Positions 42,241 to 64,000 of a stretch of 64,000 bases of DNA are shown here, in pieces. The position numbers were made by a program, and so were the translations under genes. This stretch comes from Euglena gracilis (taxonomy: Eukaryota; Euglenida; Euglenophyceae; Euglenales): contig CP154954.1 of NCBI GenBank assembly GCA_039621445.1, positions 17,204,589 to 17,268,588 on the forward strand, read 5' to 3'. The first letter of the stretch is position 1, and every line of letters starts with the position of its first letter. The notes below the pieces were generated by a model. That model worked only from the letters and a program-made list of their open reading frames with translations. It was not told the origin of the DNA and did not search any database.

Positions 42241-42325
42241 GCCCCAGATTGGGGGGGTATTAATTCGGTCTGGGGGTGTTATTTGGGGGATTATTTGGGG
42301 GGGGGATTATTTGGGGGGTTTATCT
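42240..42325 (+). repeat. Degenerate TTATTTGGGGGG tandem
   Basis: Four to five units of the type ATTATTTGGGGG with variable G-run length. G-quadruplex-prone. Confidence 0.7.
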
Positions 42326-43070
42326 TATGCCAGAAATGACAACTTTCCCTGTCCCAAACCAACCAACAACACAGAGGGAATGAATGTGATACCAAAAATC
42401 ACACATGCATGTGGAGTCCTCTGTTTGATAAGAATTGTGAGGTTGCTAGTATGAAATGCACCCCACTGGGCACCAGTTGGTTGGCAGGGAAGGAGGCAAT
42501 ATGGTGCAGGTGCTAGACCATGAAACCAAAGTGAACACAATGCTCGGAGACAGCAATTAGAACACCCACAGTGGCCGAGGGAGGACACCGAGGCAAACTT
42601 AGGCGGCGTGAATTGCCGAACCGATTTTTGTGTTTTTTGACGTTTTTTGGCTGGTTTGAAATCCCCCTAAAAGGGCACAAAAGTTTAGGTTCAGGGCTGC
42701 GTCGTAGCTTTGGGCCAAAAATTTCCATGTGTGGTTTTGTCCGGTTATCCACCTAAACATTTTCCGATTGTGTGTGATTTGTGTGTTTTGGGGGCAGTTT
42801 AGAACAGCTTGAAAAGGTTAAAATAAACGAATTTTGAAGGAATGTGACATGGGGTTGTGTCTCCATGGTTTATGTTGTTGACTATTTGAGAAACGAATGA
42901 ATGTTGCAAGCGTACGCTGATAACCTCCAAAAATGAAACAAGAGGTGTCAGAGTTTAGGCAGATATCTATGTTGAATAAACGATTACCGTCTAAAGGTGT
43001 AAACAAAGAATGGTTTGCAGATTACCGCCACCATAAAACAAGCAATTGATGATTTGTAGGAGGGAATCCG
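42326..43070. other. Intergenic, no gene supported
   Basis: Unique-looking sequence with no motif-bearing frame. Confidence 0.3.
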
Positions 43071-43074
43071 CCTG

Positions 43075-43083
43075 CTGTGTGTG

Positions 43084-43172
<89 letters not shown>
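43075..43172 (+). repeat. (TG)n/(TGCG)n tract
   Basis: About 97 bp: TG units, five GTGC units, then TG units again. Directly followed by a donor-like CCTG|GTAAGTG. Confidence 0.95.
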
Positions 43173-43174
<2 letters not shown>

Positions 43175-43493
43175 GGTAAGTGATTGGCGACTTGGTGTGG
43201 GTGGAGGTCCGTATGGGGTGAATAAGAAACATGGTGGTGTCCTGGTGGTATTGCCCTACCCGAGACCGGCATTGGCCAGATGCCGGTACCTGCTGGGGTC
43301 TCTGCAATGGGGCGCAATAACACCATAGCCAATGGTGGCTGAAGAACTCCCTGACGACGTGGGCAGGTGCCACCTGATGATATCCTGCTTTTGCCAACGC
43401 TCTTGGATAGAAATGGCCTGTCTAAAACGGGCCAAAAACAAAAAAGCAAAATTAACTGATTTATGAAGCTCTGCACTCATAGCATCCCGTTAC

Positions 43494-43810
43494 AGGCTTC
43501 TTTTTAAGTCAGCAGACCCCCCCCCCCCCCCCCGGGGGGGGGGGTGGGGTGGGGGGGGGGGCGCGGGCCCCCCACCCCCCCGGGGGGGGGGTCCCGCGCC
43601 GGAGGCGCTGGGTATACCTTTTCGGCGCGAAGCGCCGAAAATTTTTGAAAAATTGCCTTTAACGGGCCCGATTTTGGGGGGGGTCCCCGCCCCCCCCCCC
43701 CCCCCCGGGGGGGGGGGCCGAGCCCCCCGGGGGGGGGGGGGGCGCGCCCCCCTGGGTGGGTGGGGGGGAACCCCCTTCTCCCCCCCCCCGGGGGTCTTAA
43801 AAAGAAGCCT
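43494..43810. mobile_element. 317-bp inverted-repeat element with C/G-run core
   Basis: Perfect 15-bp inverted ends, AGGCTTCTTTTTAAG at 43,494-43,508 and CTTAAAAAGAAGCCT at 43,796-43,810, enclose a core of C and G runs. The core also has the hairpin TTCGGCGCGAAGCGCCGAA at 43,620. No coding capacity and no clear target duplication. It could be a MITE or a foldback element. Confidence 0.6.
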
Positions 43811-44123
43811 CCTGTATGAGCAAACCCACAAAGCCTTTCCACCACCAGCAATTTGGTTTTAGGCAGTTAACCGCCTAACCGGACCCACATTAATTTAAAA
43901 AAAAACGTTGAGGAGTTTGCATGGGGTTGGGTGGGGACCAAGAGACGACGTGGGCGGTTATCCGCTTGAAAAAAAAATACAGAGTACCACCCAGAGGCCA
44001 ACAGCTGACTTGTCACGTTTGAGCACTGAGGCTTGGCCTCCTTTTATGTGTTTGGATGGAGACGGGGTTTGCAGAGACACCTTTAAGGGAGAGAGGGGCA
44101 TACCAGCTGTGAGGTCAGAGAGG

Positions 44124-44489
44124 TCAGGCGGGAAACCGCCTGGACGCGTTTGGGTGGGCTGAAAAAGCAAACGGGATTGTGGACGATTGGGGGAGGGGAG
44201 TGGATGATGGGAACCTCCCTTGAATGCCATCTGCTGGCTTGTTTGCAAAGTTCTGAAACTCTTCCTTCACTACTTGTGACAGCAGTCGCAGTCGAATCTT
44301 TGCGGAGGACATGGATGACAGATGTTGTTGCCAGGCTGCCAGGCAGTTTGCACGGACTGGTGTCTGGCGTGTTTTGGCGGGTTCGAGGACCAATTGCATT
44401 GGGTCAAACGTCGACCCAGCGTTGGTTGAGAACGAGGGTCCGGCAGCATCGCAAACAACCGGAGCTACGGAGGCCAGGTGTTCTCCCAT
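44124..44489 (-). CDS. Possible ORF or exon, unknown
   Basis: 121 codons from an ATG, protein-like (LVLEPAKTRQTPVRANCLAA, AKIRLRLLSQVVKEEFQNFA). No domain recognised. The plus strand is also partly open here. It lies downstream of the cyclase gene's stop and is not part of it. Confidence 0.3.
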   Translation of the reverse strand: MGEHLASVAPVVCDAAGPSFSTNAGSTFDPMQLVLEPAKTRQTPVRANCLAAWQQHLSSMSSAKIRLRLLSQVVKEEFQNFANKPADGIQGRFPSSTPLPQSSTIPFAFSAHPNASRRFPA

Positions 44490-44656
44490 TGTTTTGCGTT
44501 GTGTAAACTTCAAGGCGTTCCAGGGGGTGTTTCCCAACCCCCCCCAAAACAGCCACATATTTTCAAAATCGGCACTTTGCCAAGTGCCCAAATAGACCTA
44601 AAACGACCCAAATTTTTCCACCCGCATCACCTCCTAAAAGTTTCAACTCTAAACAG

Positions 44657-44789
44657 GTGGGGTCGGCTAAGCGAAAGCCCTCGCACCTCAAACACACAGA
44701 AATTGGAAAAAAAATTGGGCAACTCACGTCGCCTGAGGCAAACGGCGTCCACAGCCTCACCGAACAAGAACAGGAACGGTTGGGAGGAA
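44657..44789 (+). CDS. Possible internal exon, unknown
   Basis: Acceptor CTCTAAACAG ends at 44,656. The open frame reads VGSAKRKPSHLKHTEIGKKI and LTSPEANGVHSLTEQEQERL, hydrophilic and protein-like, to a weak donor GGAAG|GTTAAA. The frame stays open to 44,926 if not spliced. No family recognised. It could belong to the same gene as 46,117-46,287. Confidence 0.33.
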
Positions 44790-45539
44790 GGTTAAAACAA
44801 CAAATACAGGCTTGCTCTTCACGGCCCTGTTTCATTGGGTTGCCGGGCAAATCCCTCGATGGGCCAAGGCGACAAGGAACGCGGTCCTCAATGCGGCTGA
44901 CATGGGAAACCTGCCGTGGTGGATGAGGCACCCCGGTAGGAAGTCTGGGCGACATTGGCTGGGAGTCCTGCCACAGCAGGCCTTCTGCCCCTCCCCTCCA
45001 GCATGGCATTACCTACCCCCCCCCCACCCCCACCCCTGGGAAACTGTCACCCGATGGGTCAGTCGGTACCAAGGACCCTGACAGTTTTCCCAGGCGGGAC
45101 CCTGGCAGTTTCCCAGAAAGGGCATTTCAAGTGGAAAATCGATTGAAAATGGCCCGTGACAGGTTGGTCAGTACCGGGGATGCTGACAACTTCTTATTTG
45201 ACAAGTGGGCTGGTGACGGTGACCCTGACCAGGCTTTTGCTTAAGGACTGGGGAGGGGGGGTCCATTGGTTAGCCATTTTGCTAGTCACTTGAAAGGCCA
45301 CTAGCTAGACCCCCCTTCCCCAGGAGGGGTCTGGGGGAGCCCCCTGGTGGGAAAAAATTTCCTCTGGCGCTGAGCGCCGAGAAAATAAGTTTCCAAAAAT
45401 TTTTCAAGAATAGCTGAAAATGGGCATTTTGGGCAAGTTTTGGGTTCCAGAAAAAAATTTAGCGCTTCGCGCTGGTCACTGGATTTCCACTGGCTCGCCC
45501 TGCTGGCAGACCCCCCCAGGGGGCCCACTAGGATTTCAA

Positions 45540-45935
45540 CTACCTCCTCCCCCCCTGTCTAAGCACCGGAAAAGATGGGTAAGAACCTGGGGGGTGGTGC
45601 TTATTTTTCCAAAATATGGGTAAGAACCAGGGGGGTGGTGCTTAGACAGGGGGGAACAATTTGACTGCAAAAAATATCCGGCGCTTCGCGCCGAAAAGGA
45701 AAAATTCCCCCTATCTTGGAGGTCCACTGTTGAACTTACACACATTTGGACGCAGAAATCAACAATACCTCACCAAATCAGGCCTCAGAAGTTGCAGAAA
45801 TTTCGAATTTTTTGAGAAATTTCCCTGAAAAATGCACACAAAATAAACTCCCCATGACGATGACCTTTAAAAAGATGGGTAAGAAAGAACCGGGGGGGGT
45901 GCTTAGACAAGGGTGGTGCTTAGACAAGGGGGGGG
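45540..45935 (+). repeat. Repeated GGGTAAGAACC...GGTGCTTAGACA modules
   Basis: AGATGGGTAAGAACCTGGGG with GGTGCTT, and TATGGGTAAGAACCAGGGG with GGTGCTTAGACAGGG, recur at 45,873-45,930. GGCGCTTCGCGCC-type hairpins sit close by (45,463, 45,682). Dispersed non-coding repeats. Confidence 0.6.
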
Positions 45936-46116
45936 GAGGTAGCCAAATTTGGACTGGCTGCAGTCGAACCCTCCCCCCCCCCCAAAGCGCACTTCGAGCC
46001 CTTAATTAAAAGCCTGACCATGACAGGTTCTCGGGTATCAAAATTTCCGGGGGGGGGTAGGCAATTCAAACAGACCAAACAAGGAAGCAAAGTTACTTTG
46101 GGCCCTTTGTTTACAG

Positions 46117-46287
46117 CTGGAGCGGCAGCCTGGAGGCGAAGACAGCAAAGAGGAGGGCCAATTTTCGGCCAAAGCGACCGAAGAGGAAAGCAGCCTTCCC
46201 CATGCGTGTCAACCCCAGAAGGTGTTTGCGGGCCAACAGAAGTTGTCCATCAGAGACACCCAGAGAGGGGCAGATGAAGAAATGAAG
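46117..46287 (+). CDS. Possible internal exon, unknown acidic protein
   Basis: Acceptor GCCCTTTGTTTACAG (ends 46,116) and donor ATGAAG|GTGATG bound exactly 57 codons, phase 0. The content is strongly hydrophilic: RQPGGEDSKEEGQFSAKATE, then QKLSIRDTQRGADEEMK. No domain recognised. Confidence 0.35.
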
Positions 46288-47472
46288 GTGATGCACTAAG
46301 TAGCCCCAAAAAGAGAAATTGAAACATAAATTTTATTCCTGCGCATGAAGCCAGGTCCTGGATATTAACATTTAGGGTTAGGGTTTGGGCTGGAGATTAA
46401 TATTTAAGGGGTTAGTATTGGGGGAGGGGCAACGCCATTTCTCTACTCCCTTGTCTAAGCCCCAAAATTAAGCAAAACCACGGAACCACTTGAAACACTT
46501 AGCTTTGGAAAGTCTGGCCCCAACACCAACAACATCTGGGCTAACCCCACGTCTGGGCTAACCCCACGAGAAAAAGTGGCAACTTTTAAATGAGCGAAAT
46601 CAGGAGACAAAAAATATGACACGGCCTGGCGGAAAAAGATACCTCTCCACCGAAATAGAGCAAGGTTTCAAAGAGTCAACAACCTGGAAAGGACAATTTC
46701 TTCGATGAGGTAATGCGGAAAGGAGCTTTGCACATTTGCAGGTGCAACAGCTGAACGTACAAAAAAATCTGCACCAAAGTCAGCAGGGAGATTAAAGGGA
46801 GAACAAAGAGGGAGTGAAATGGAAAAAAACGCAGAGCTCCAGGTGCCCAATATATGAGTGGCTGGAATTCTTAGATCCATGATAAGAAACCACATGCACA
46901 AAATGAAATCGCTGACTCCCTTCACGTATTCCGCCGAACCGCCGATACAGAAAAACACACCAAACCCCCACAACACATCACACCCATCCACAGCACCATA
47001 CAGCACCGGATACGGTGACATTGCCTCCCCCCAATAATTTCGCCCTCTACAAATTTTGTAGACCGATGTTTTTGGGCCATTTATTTTTTATTTGGGCAAT
47101 ACTCAAAACCATTGTTAGACCAATTGATTTTTCCTAAAGGCTGCTTTTTTATTATTAAAAAAATCATTTTCCTGAATGGCTATTTTCATTGATAATGCTG
47201 ATGTGATTTAATGCATACAACAGAACATTATAGCACTTTGGATGATTTTTGCGCTTACAACCTCCTGATTGTCCAAAAAGATGCATCAGTCTGTCAAGCT
47301 TTTTGTTGTGAAGGGCAAAGAGCAAAATTATTTGGGCAGACCTTTTTCCGTCCTCCCCGTGCCAAAGTTATCTGGGCACGCAGAGCTTCAGCACAGTGCA
47401 AAGTTATTGGGGGAAGGGGGTTAACTGCACCCACGCTGAGCGACGGCGGGGCCGCTGCGCCTTTCGGTCCAC
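46288..47472. other. Intergenic, no gene supported
   Basis: Includes a short TTAGGGTTAGGG match (46,372-46,383) and AT-rich sequence. Its right part is the 3' flank of the cyclase gene. No polyadenylation signal was assigned. Confidence 0.35.
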
Positions 47473-61005
<13,533 letters not shown>

Positions 61006-61252
61006 CTGAAATACTTCCCGTGAGAGGACACGGCAACGGTGGCTCTCCAAAATATTTCAAGAGTTTCCCAGCTTGCTGCCAGTTTGCTCAGATGCTGCAA
61101 GCTCCATTTGATTTTCAACTGATGTGCTTCTCCACAGCGTTCGATCCACCAAAAGAATAATTTCATTCATTTTTGTGGCAAACAATTCACTCGAAGTGGC
61201 CACGCTCCCAGCAGAGCCCATATTTTCGCTTTATCCATTAGCAAAGATGATT

Positions 61253-61546
61253 TCATTCCAAGCATGAACTGCAAGAACCATCAACAGACATCTGACAGGC
61301 TGAATACGCGTGGCGCTTCTGACACCACAAAAAAAAATGAAAACCTGCAATCAGGATCACAAAGAAAGGCACAAACCAAAGACTTCCAAACCACCCCTGG
61401 GTGCTATCATGAAGCCATGGGGTTGGCGGAAAAAGAGAACCAGCCGGTCCAATGCAAGACCGCCCCGAAATCTGCCTGTGATACAACAACTCTTGAAAAG
61501 GCGTAGAAAAAGAAGCAAAGCTAGATAGATATAGGGAACAATGCAC
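61253..61546 (-). CDS. Possible N-terminal exon with membrane anchor (upstream of the cyclase)
   Basis: ATG at 61,546; 97 codons with a hydrophobic helix FGSLWFVPFFVILIAGFHFF followed by basic residues. Its place just upstream of the sensor exons would suit an N-terminal signal anchor of the cyclase, but no splice link was established. A plus-strand frame (61,264-61,506) is also open. Confidence 0.28.
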   Translation of the reverse strand: MHCSLYLSSFASFSTPFQELLYHRQISGRSCIGPAGSLFPPTPWLHDSTQGWFGSLWFVPFFVILIAGFHFFLWCQKRHAYSACQMSVDGSCSSCLE

Positions 61547-62554
61547 GGGGAAATGAAAAAAATATGAAATTGGGAGTTGCCTTCTGCTTTGGGTTCCACT
61601 CAGGTGTTAAAAACAAAAATATTGACAACTCGAGGTAAATGTATATATTATACCTGCATATATATTGTATTATATCATATTATCCTATCCTATCATATCA
61701 TAAATAGAGATGCACATTGTCTCTCTCTGTATATAAAAAAGAATTAAACAACCCATGGTGCTCCCAATGATGCCCTCCTTGTCCCAGCAAATGGGTTACA
61801 ATATGTATTGCAAAAGCTTTTTTATGATTTTTTATCGAGTGGAAAAATTTTGGGCTGAAATTGGTCCTCCAAAAAAGTGTATTTTGAAATAACTCCCCCT
61901 TCCTCGAGGCAAGCGTTGACAGTTGCTGTGCCTGCCAACGGTGTCAAAAAAAAGAGAGAGAAACCCCCAAAGGGGGTTTTCCCTGCCGACCAAGCCAATT
62001 TTCATTGAAAATGGTCATTTTCAGGGGGGGGTGCCATAGCACTCCCCACCCCAGAACACCCCCCACCCTGGGGGGGGTCGAAAATGCCTGACCCTTGCTT
62101 GAAACTGGTGGAATTTGAGCAAAATGAGTGCAAAGTTGTATTGGGGAAAGGTTGGACTTTTGATCTGGGAGTTTGATTAAAAAATTTTCCCACCCAAGTA
62201 TAAACCCCAAACATTAAACCTTCCTGAGGGGGCCTCCTCCCAAATATGAAAGGCGGGGGGATTTGCTGGATCCTAAATCCACAACAGATTTTTCTTACCA
62301 GGCTTCTGTCCACCAACCCAGGGGGAGGGTGCCTGTTCATGGGATGCCTGTACATAGCAGACACCCCCCCAGGGGGGCAGGGTCAGTGTTGGACCCCAAT
62401 GCATACCAACCAAGCCAAGTTTCCAATGAAAATGGCCATTTTTAGGTCCCGGGGCCTTCAGTGACCGGGGTGTGCTACAGCAAAACCCACCCCAAAACCC
62501 GACCTGAAATGGCTTTAACCCCCTGCCTGCCCACAGCACCTCCGGGGGGGGGGG
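61547..62554. other. Intergenic, AT-rich with partial duplications
   Basis: TATATTATA and TATCCTATCC short repeats at 61,645-61,700. Two related segments containing ACCAAGCCAA...TGAAAATGG.CATTTT (about 61,990 and 62,408) are partial duplications with C/G runs. No gene supported. Confidence 0.4.
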
Positions 62555-62989
62555 GTGCAACTTTCCTTAACAAGAAGCCCGTTTCTCACCCATTATTGGC
62601 AGTTTTTTTTGGCCAATTTCGGACCAAATAAAAATAGAAATTTAGAAGATCTCAAAAAAAGAAGAGACAATTTCAATCAAAGACAATTTCCGGAAATCTG
62701 CACTCTTGTTGAGAAGTATTCTCGTTTGCCGTGTTTCCCATGTATTTTTCAAGGTTTGATGAAATTATTCTCTCAAAAAGTGTTGCAGACTCCTGACTCT
62801 GCCGTTTTCAGTCATATTTGGCATATTTGGGTCAAAGAATCATTTTTTCGAATTTCTGAAAAAAAGAGGGGAATGAGAGTAAACGTTGGCGCTGTGAAGA
62901 ACAGTTTCTGGGACCCAAGACACCGCTCAGGTCGTTGTACAACCAACACTCTTTCTGCATTCTGCATTGGCGTTGCATATTTTCCATAA
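62555..62989 (+). CDS. Possible ORF or exon, unknown basic protein
   Basis: 144 codons open in AT-rich DNA, non-ATG start, with content such as NRNLEDLKKRRDNFNQRQFP, FPCIFQGLMKLFSQKVLQ and WVKESFFRISEKKRGMRVNV. The chance of so long an open frame is lower in AT-rich than in GC-rich sequence, which is mild support. No family recognised. Confidence 0.35.
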   Translation: MQLSLTRSPFLTHYWQFFLANFGPNKNRNLEDLKKRRDNFNQRQFPEICTLVEKYSRLPCFPCIFQGLMKLFSQKVLQTPDSAVFSHIWHIWVKESFFRISEKKRGMRVNVGAVKNSFWDPRHRSGRCTTNTLSAFCIGVAYFP

Positions 62990-63132
62990 ATTTCTCTTTT
63001 CATCATCGTTTCTGTTGATCAAAGAAAGGCAAAAAGAAATACATGTCAATCCAAGATCTTACTTTTATGGTCATGGGCATGAGATTTTAAATTTACATGC
63101 AGACATTCTTTGCCTTCTTTTCGAACGAACAG

Positions 63133-63278
63133 ATGATGAGAGAGAAACTCATGGGAAATGTGCGGCAGGATGCAGAAAGAGAGTATGATGAACTGTTAAA
63201 ATGGTGCACAGACGGCATGCACACCCACCACAACCAAGATTTCTCCGAGATGTCACTCATGGTCCCTCCGCCTTGCAG
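63133..63278 (+). CDS. Possible exon, unknown
   Basis: Acceptor TTCTTTTCGAACGAACAG (ends 63,132) and donor CCTTGCAG|GTCACC bound 146 bp reading MMREKLMGNVRQDAEREYDE then LLKWCTDGMHTHHNQDF. Hydrophilic and helical in character. No partner exon assigned. Confidence 0.33.
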
Positions 63279-63299
63279 GTCACCAGCATTAGTTGCATG

Positions 63300-64000
63300 T
63301 CTATCCCCAGGTGTGCTAATATTTATTTGATTTATTTGTTTATTAAATTTGTTCAGTTTCAATTATAAAAAGTTTCTCCTATTTTGGATTTTTAATGTTG
63401 ACATCTTTTATATTATTTTATGCAATTTTTATTTCCTTTTGTTTATCAACATTTTTTCTTCTGTATTTTCTTTTTTATCTATTTTGATTTTGATTTTCCT
63501 TTTTCAAAAAATCTTTCATTCCGTTCAATGTATTCAAGGGTGACAACTTCCCAGGGTGAGGAGGTTTTGTGCATGTATACCACACAGGGGCGAATACATG
63601 TTCAAATCCGGTTAGGGAGAATAAAAGCACCAGAAAAGAGAAAACAATAAACAAACAATAGCCCATCAAAAAAATGCTAAAAATCAAAATAGTTTTAAGA
63701 ATCCTAAAATTCTAAAAATAGAGAGAGAACAGAGTGAATGAAAAGAACAAATGTTTGTCCTTGCGAGAAAGCGACCTCCCTCGAGGCTTTCAGGACGTGC
63801 TTGACCCTGCGGAAACCCGTCCAACTGGCTCCGCAATTCATCGCTGAGGGTTGCTGCCGCTATATTGATTGTTAACAGTATCCACGTCCCGTTCTGGGCG
63901 GGAAACCCGCCTCACGAGGTCGCCTGCAGCAGCCGATGAGGCCACATTGTAACCAAGGGTCGAAAAATACGCACTACACATTCTACTGTGGGGCACAACC
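63300..64000. other. AT-rich then mixed sequence, no gene recognised
   Basis: 63,300-63,530 is T-rich. From 63,770 the sequence becomes mixed, with short open frames on both strands but no motif before the window ends. Confidence 0.35.

Overview
The window looks like nuclear DNA of a eukaryotic microbe, most likely an alga or other protist. Genes are split by introns with GT..AG boundaries. Coding exons are GC-rich and short and are separated by long stretches of microsatellite and G/C-homopolymer DNA. Interstitial telomere-like arrays are of the TTAGGG type. The retroelements (a chromodomain Ty3/gypsy element and tyrosine-recombinase elements of the DIRS/PAT kind) are kinds known from green algae and other protists. 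I cannot name the species. Splice sites below were read by eye and are proposals.

Layout. 1-16.9 kb is gene-poor: a 1.3-kb tetranucleotide tract, a (GTAT)n tract, (TG)n tracts and several families of short dispersed repeats, one of which is a hAT-type MITE with a perfect 8-bp target duplication (10,712-11,128). One probable small gene with a Cys-rich, zinc-ribbon-like region sits at 11,813-12,600. 17-39 kb is a nest of retroelements. A plus-strand DIRS/PAT-like element (about 17.84-34.75 kb) is split inside its RNase H region by a 13.6-kb Ty3/gypsy element (19,631-33,216; 489- and 487-bp LTRs, 4-bp target duplication, primer site, polypurine tract). A second DIRS/PAT-like element lies on the minus strand (39.35-35.31 kb), and a fragment of Gag on the minus strand (17.57-17.01 kb) lies head to head with the first. 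39.4-47 kb holds repeats and several weak exon candidates. 47.47-61.0 kb carries, on the minus strand, a multi-exon class III nucleotide cyclase gene: an extracellular sensor-like part, one membrane span, a linker and a cyclase catalytic domain. Its introns hold most of the simple repeats of that region, including a 1.2-kb nearly pure C tract. 61.2-64 kb is AT-rich with a few unassigned open frames.

Most interesting object. Between Gag and protease the Ty3/gypsy element carries two DNA-methyltransferase-like domains of different classes, one resembling phage Dam-type adenine methylases and one resembling a phage-type cytosine-5 methylase. It also ends its integrase with a chromodomain. It may once have encoded its own DNA-marking and chromatin-reading functions. 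The neighbouring DIRS-like elements carry their own adenine-methylase-like domain, so two unrelated retroelement classes with the same accessory fold sit side by side. All these retroelement frames are broken by indels and stops in this copy.
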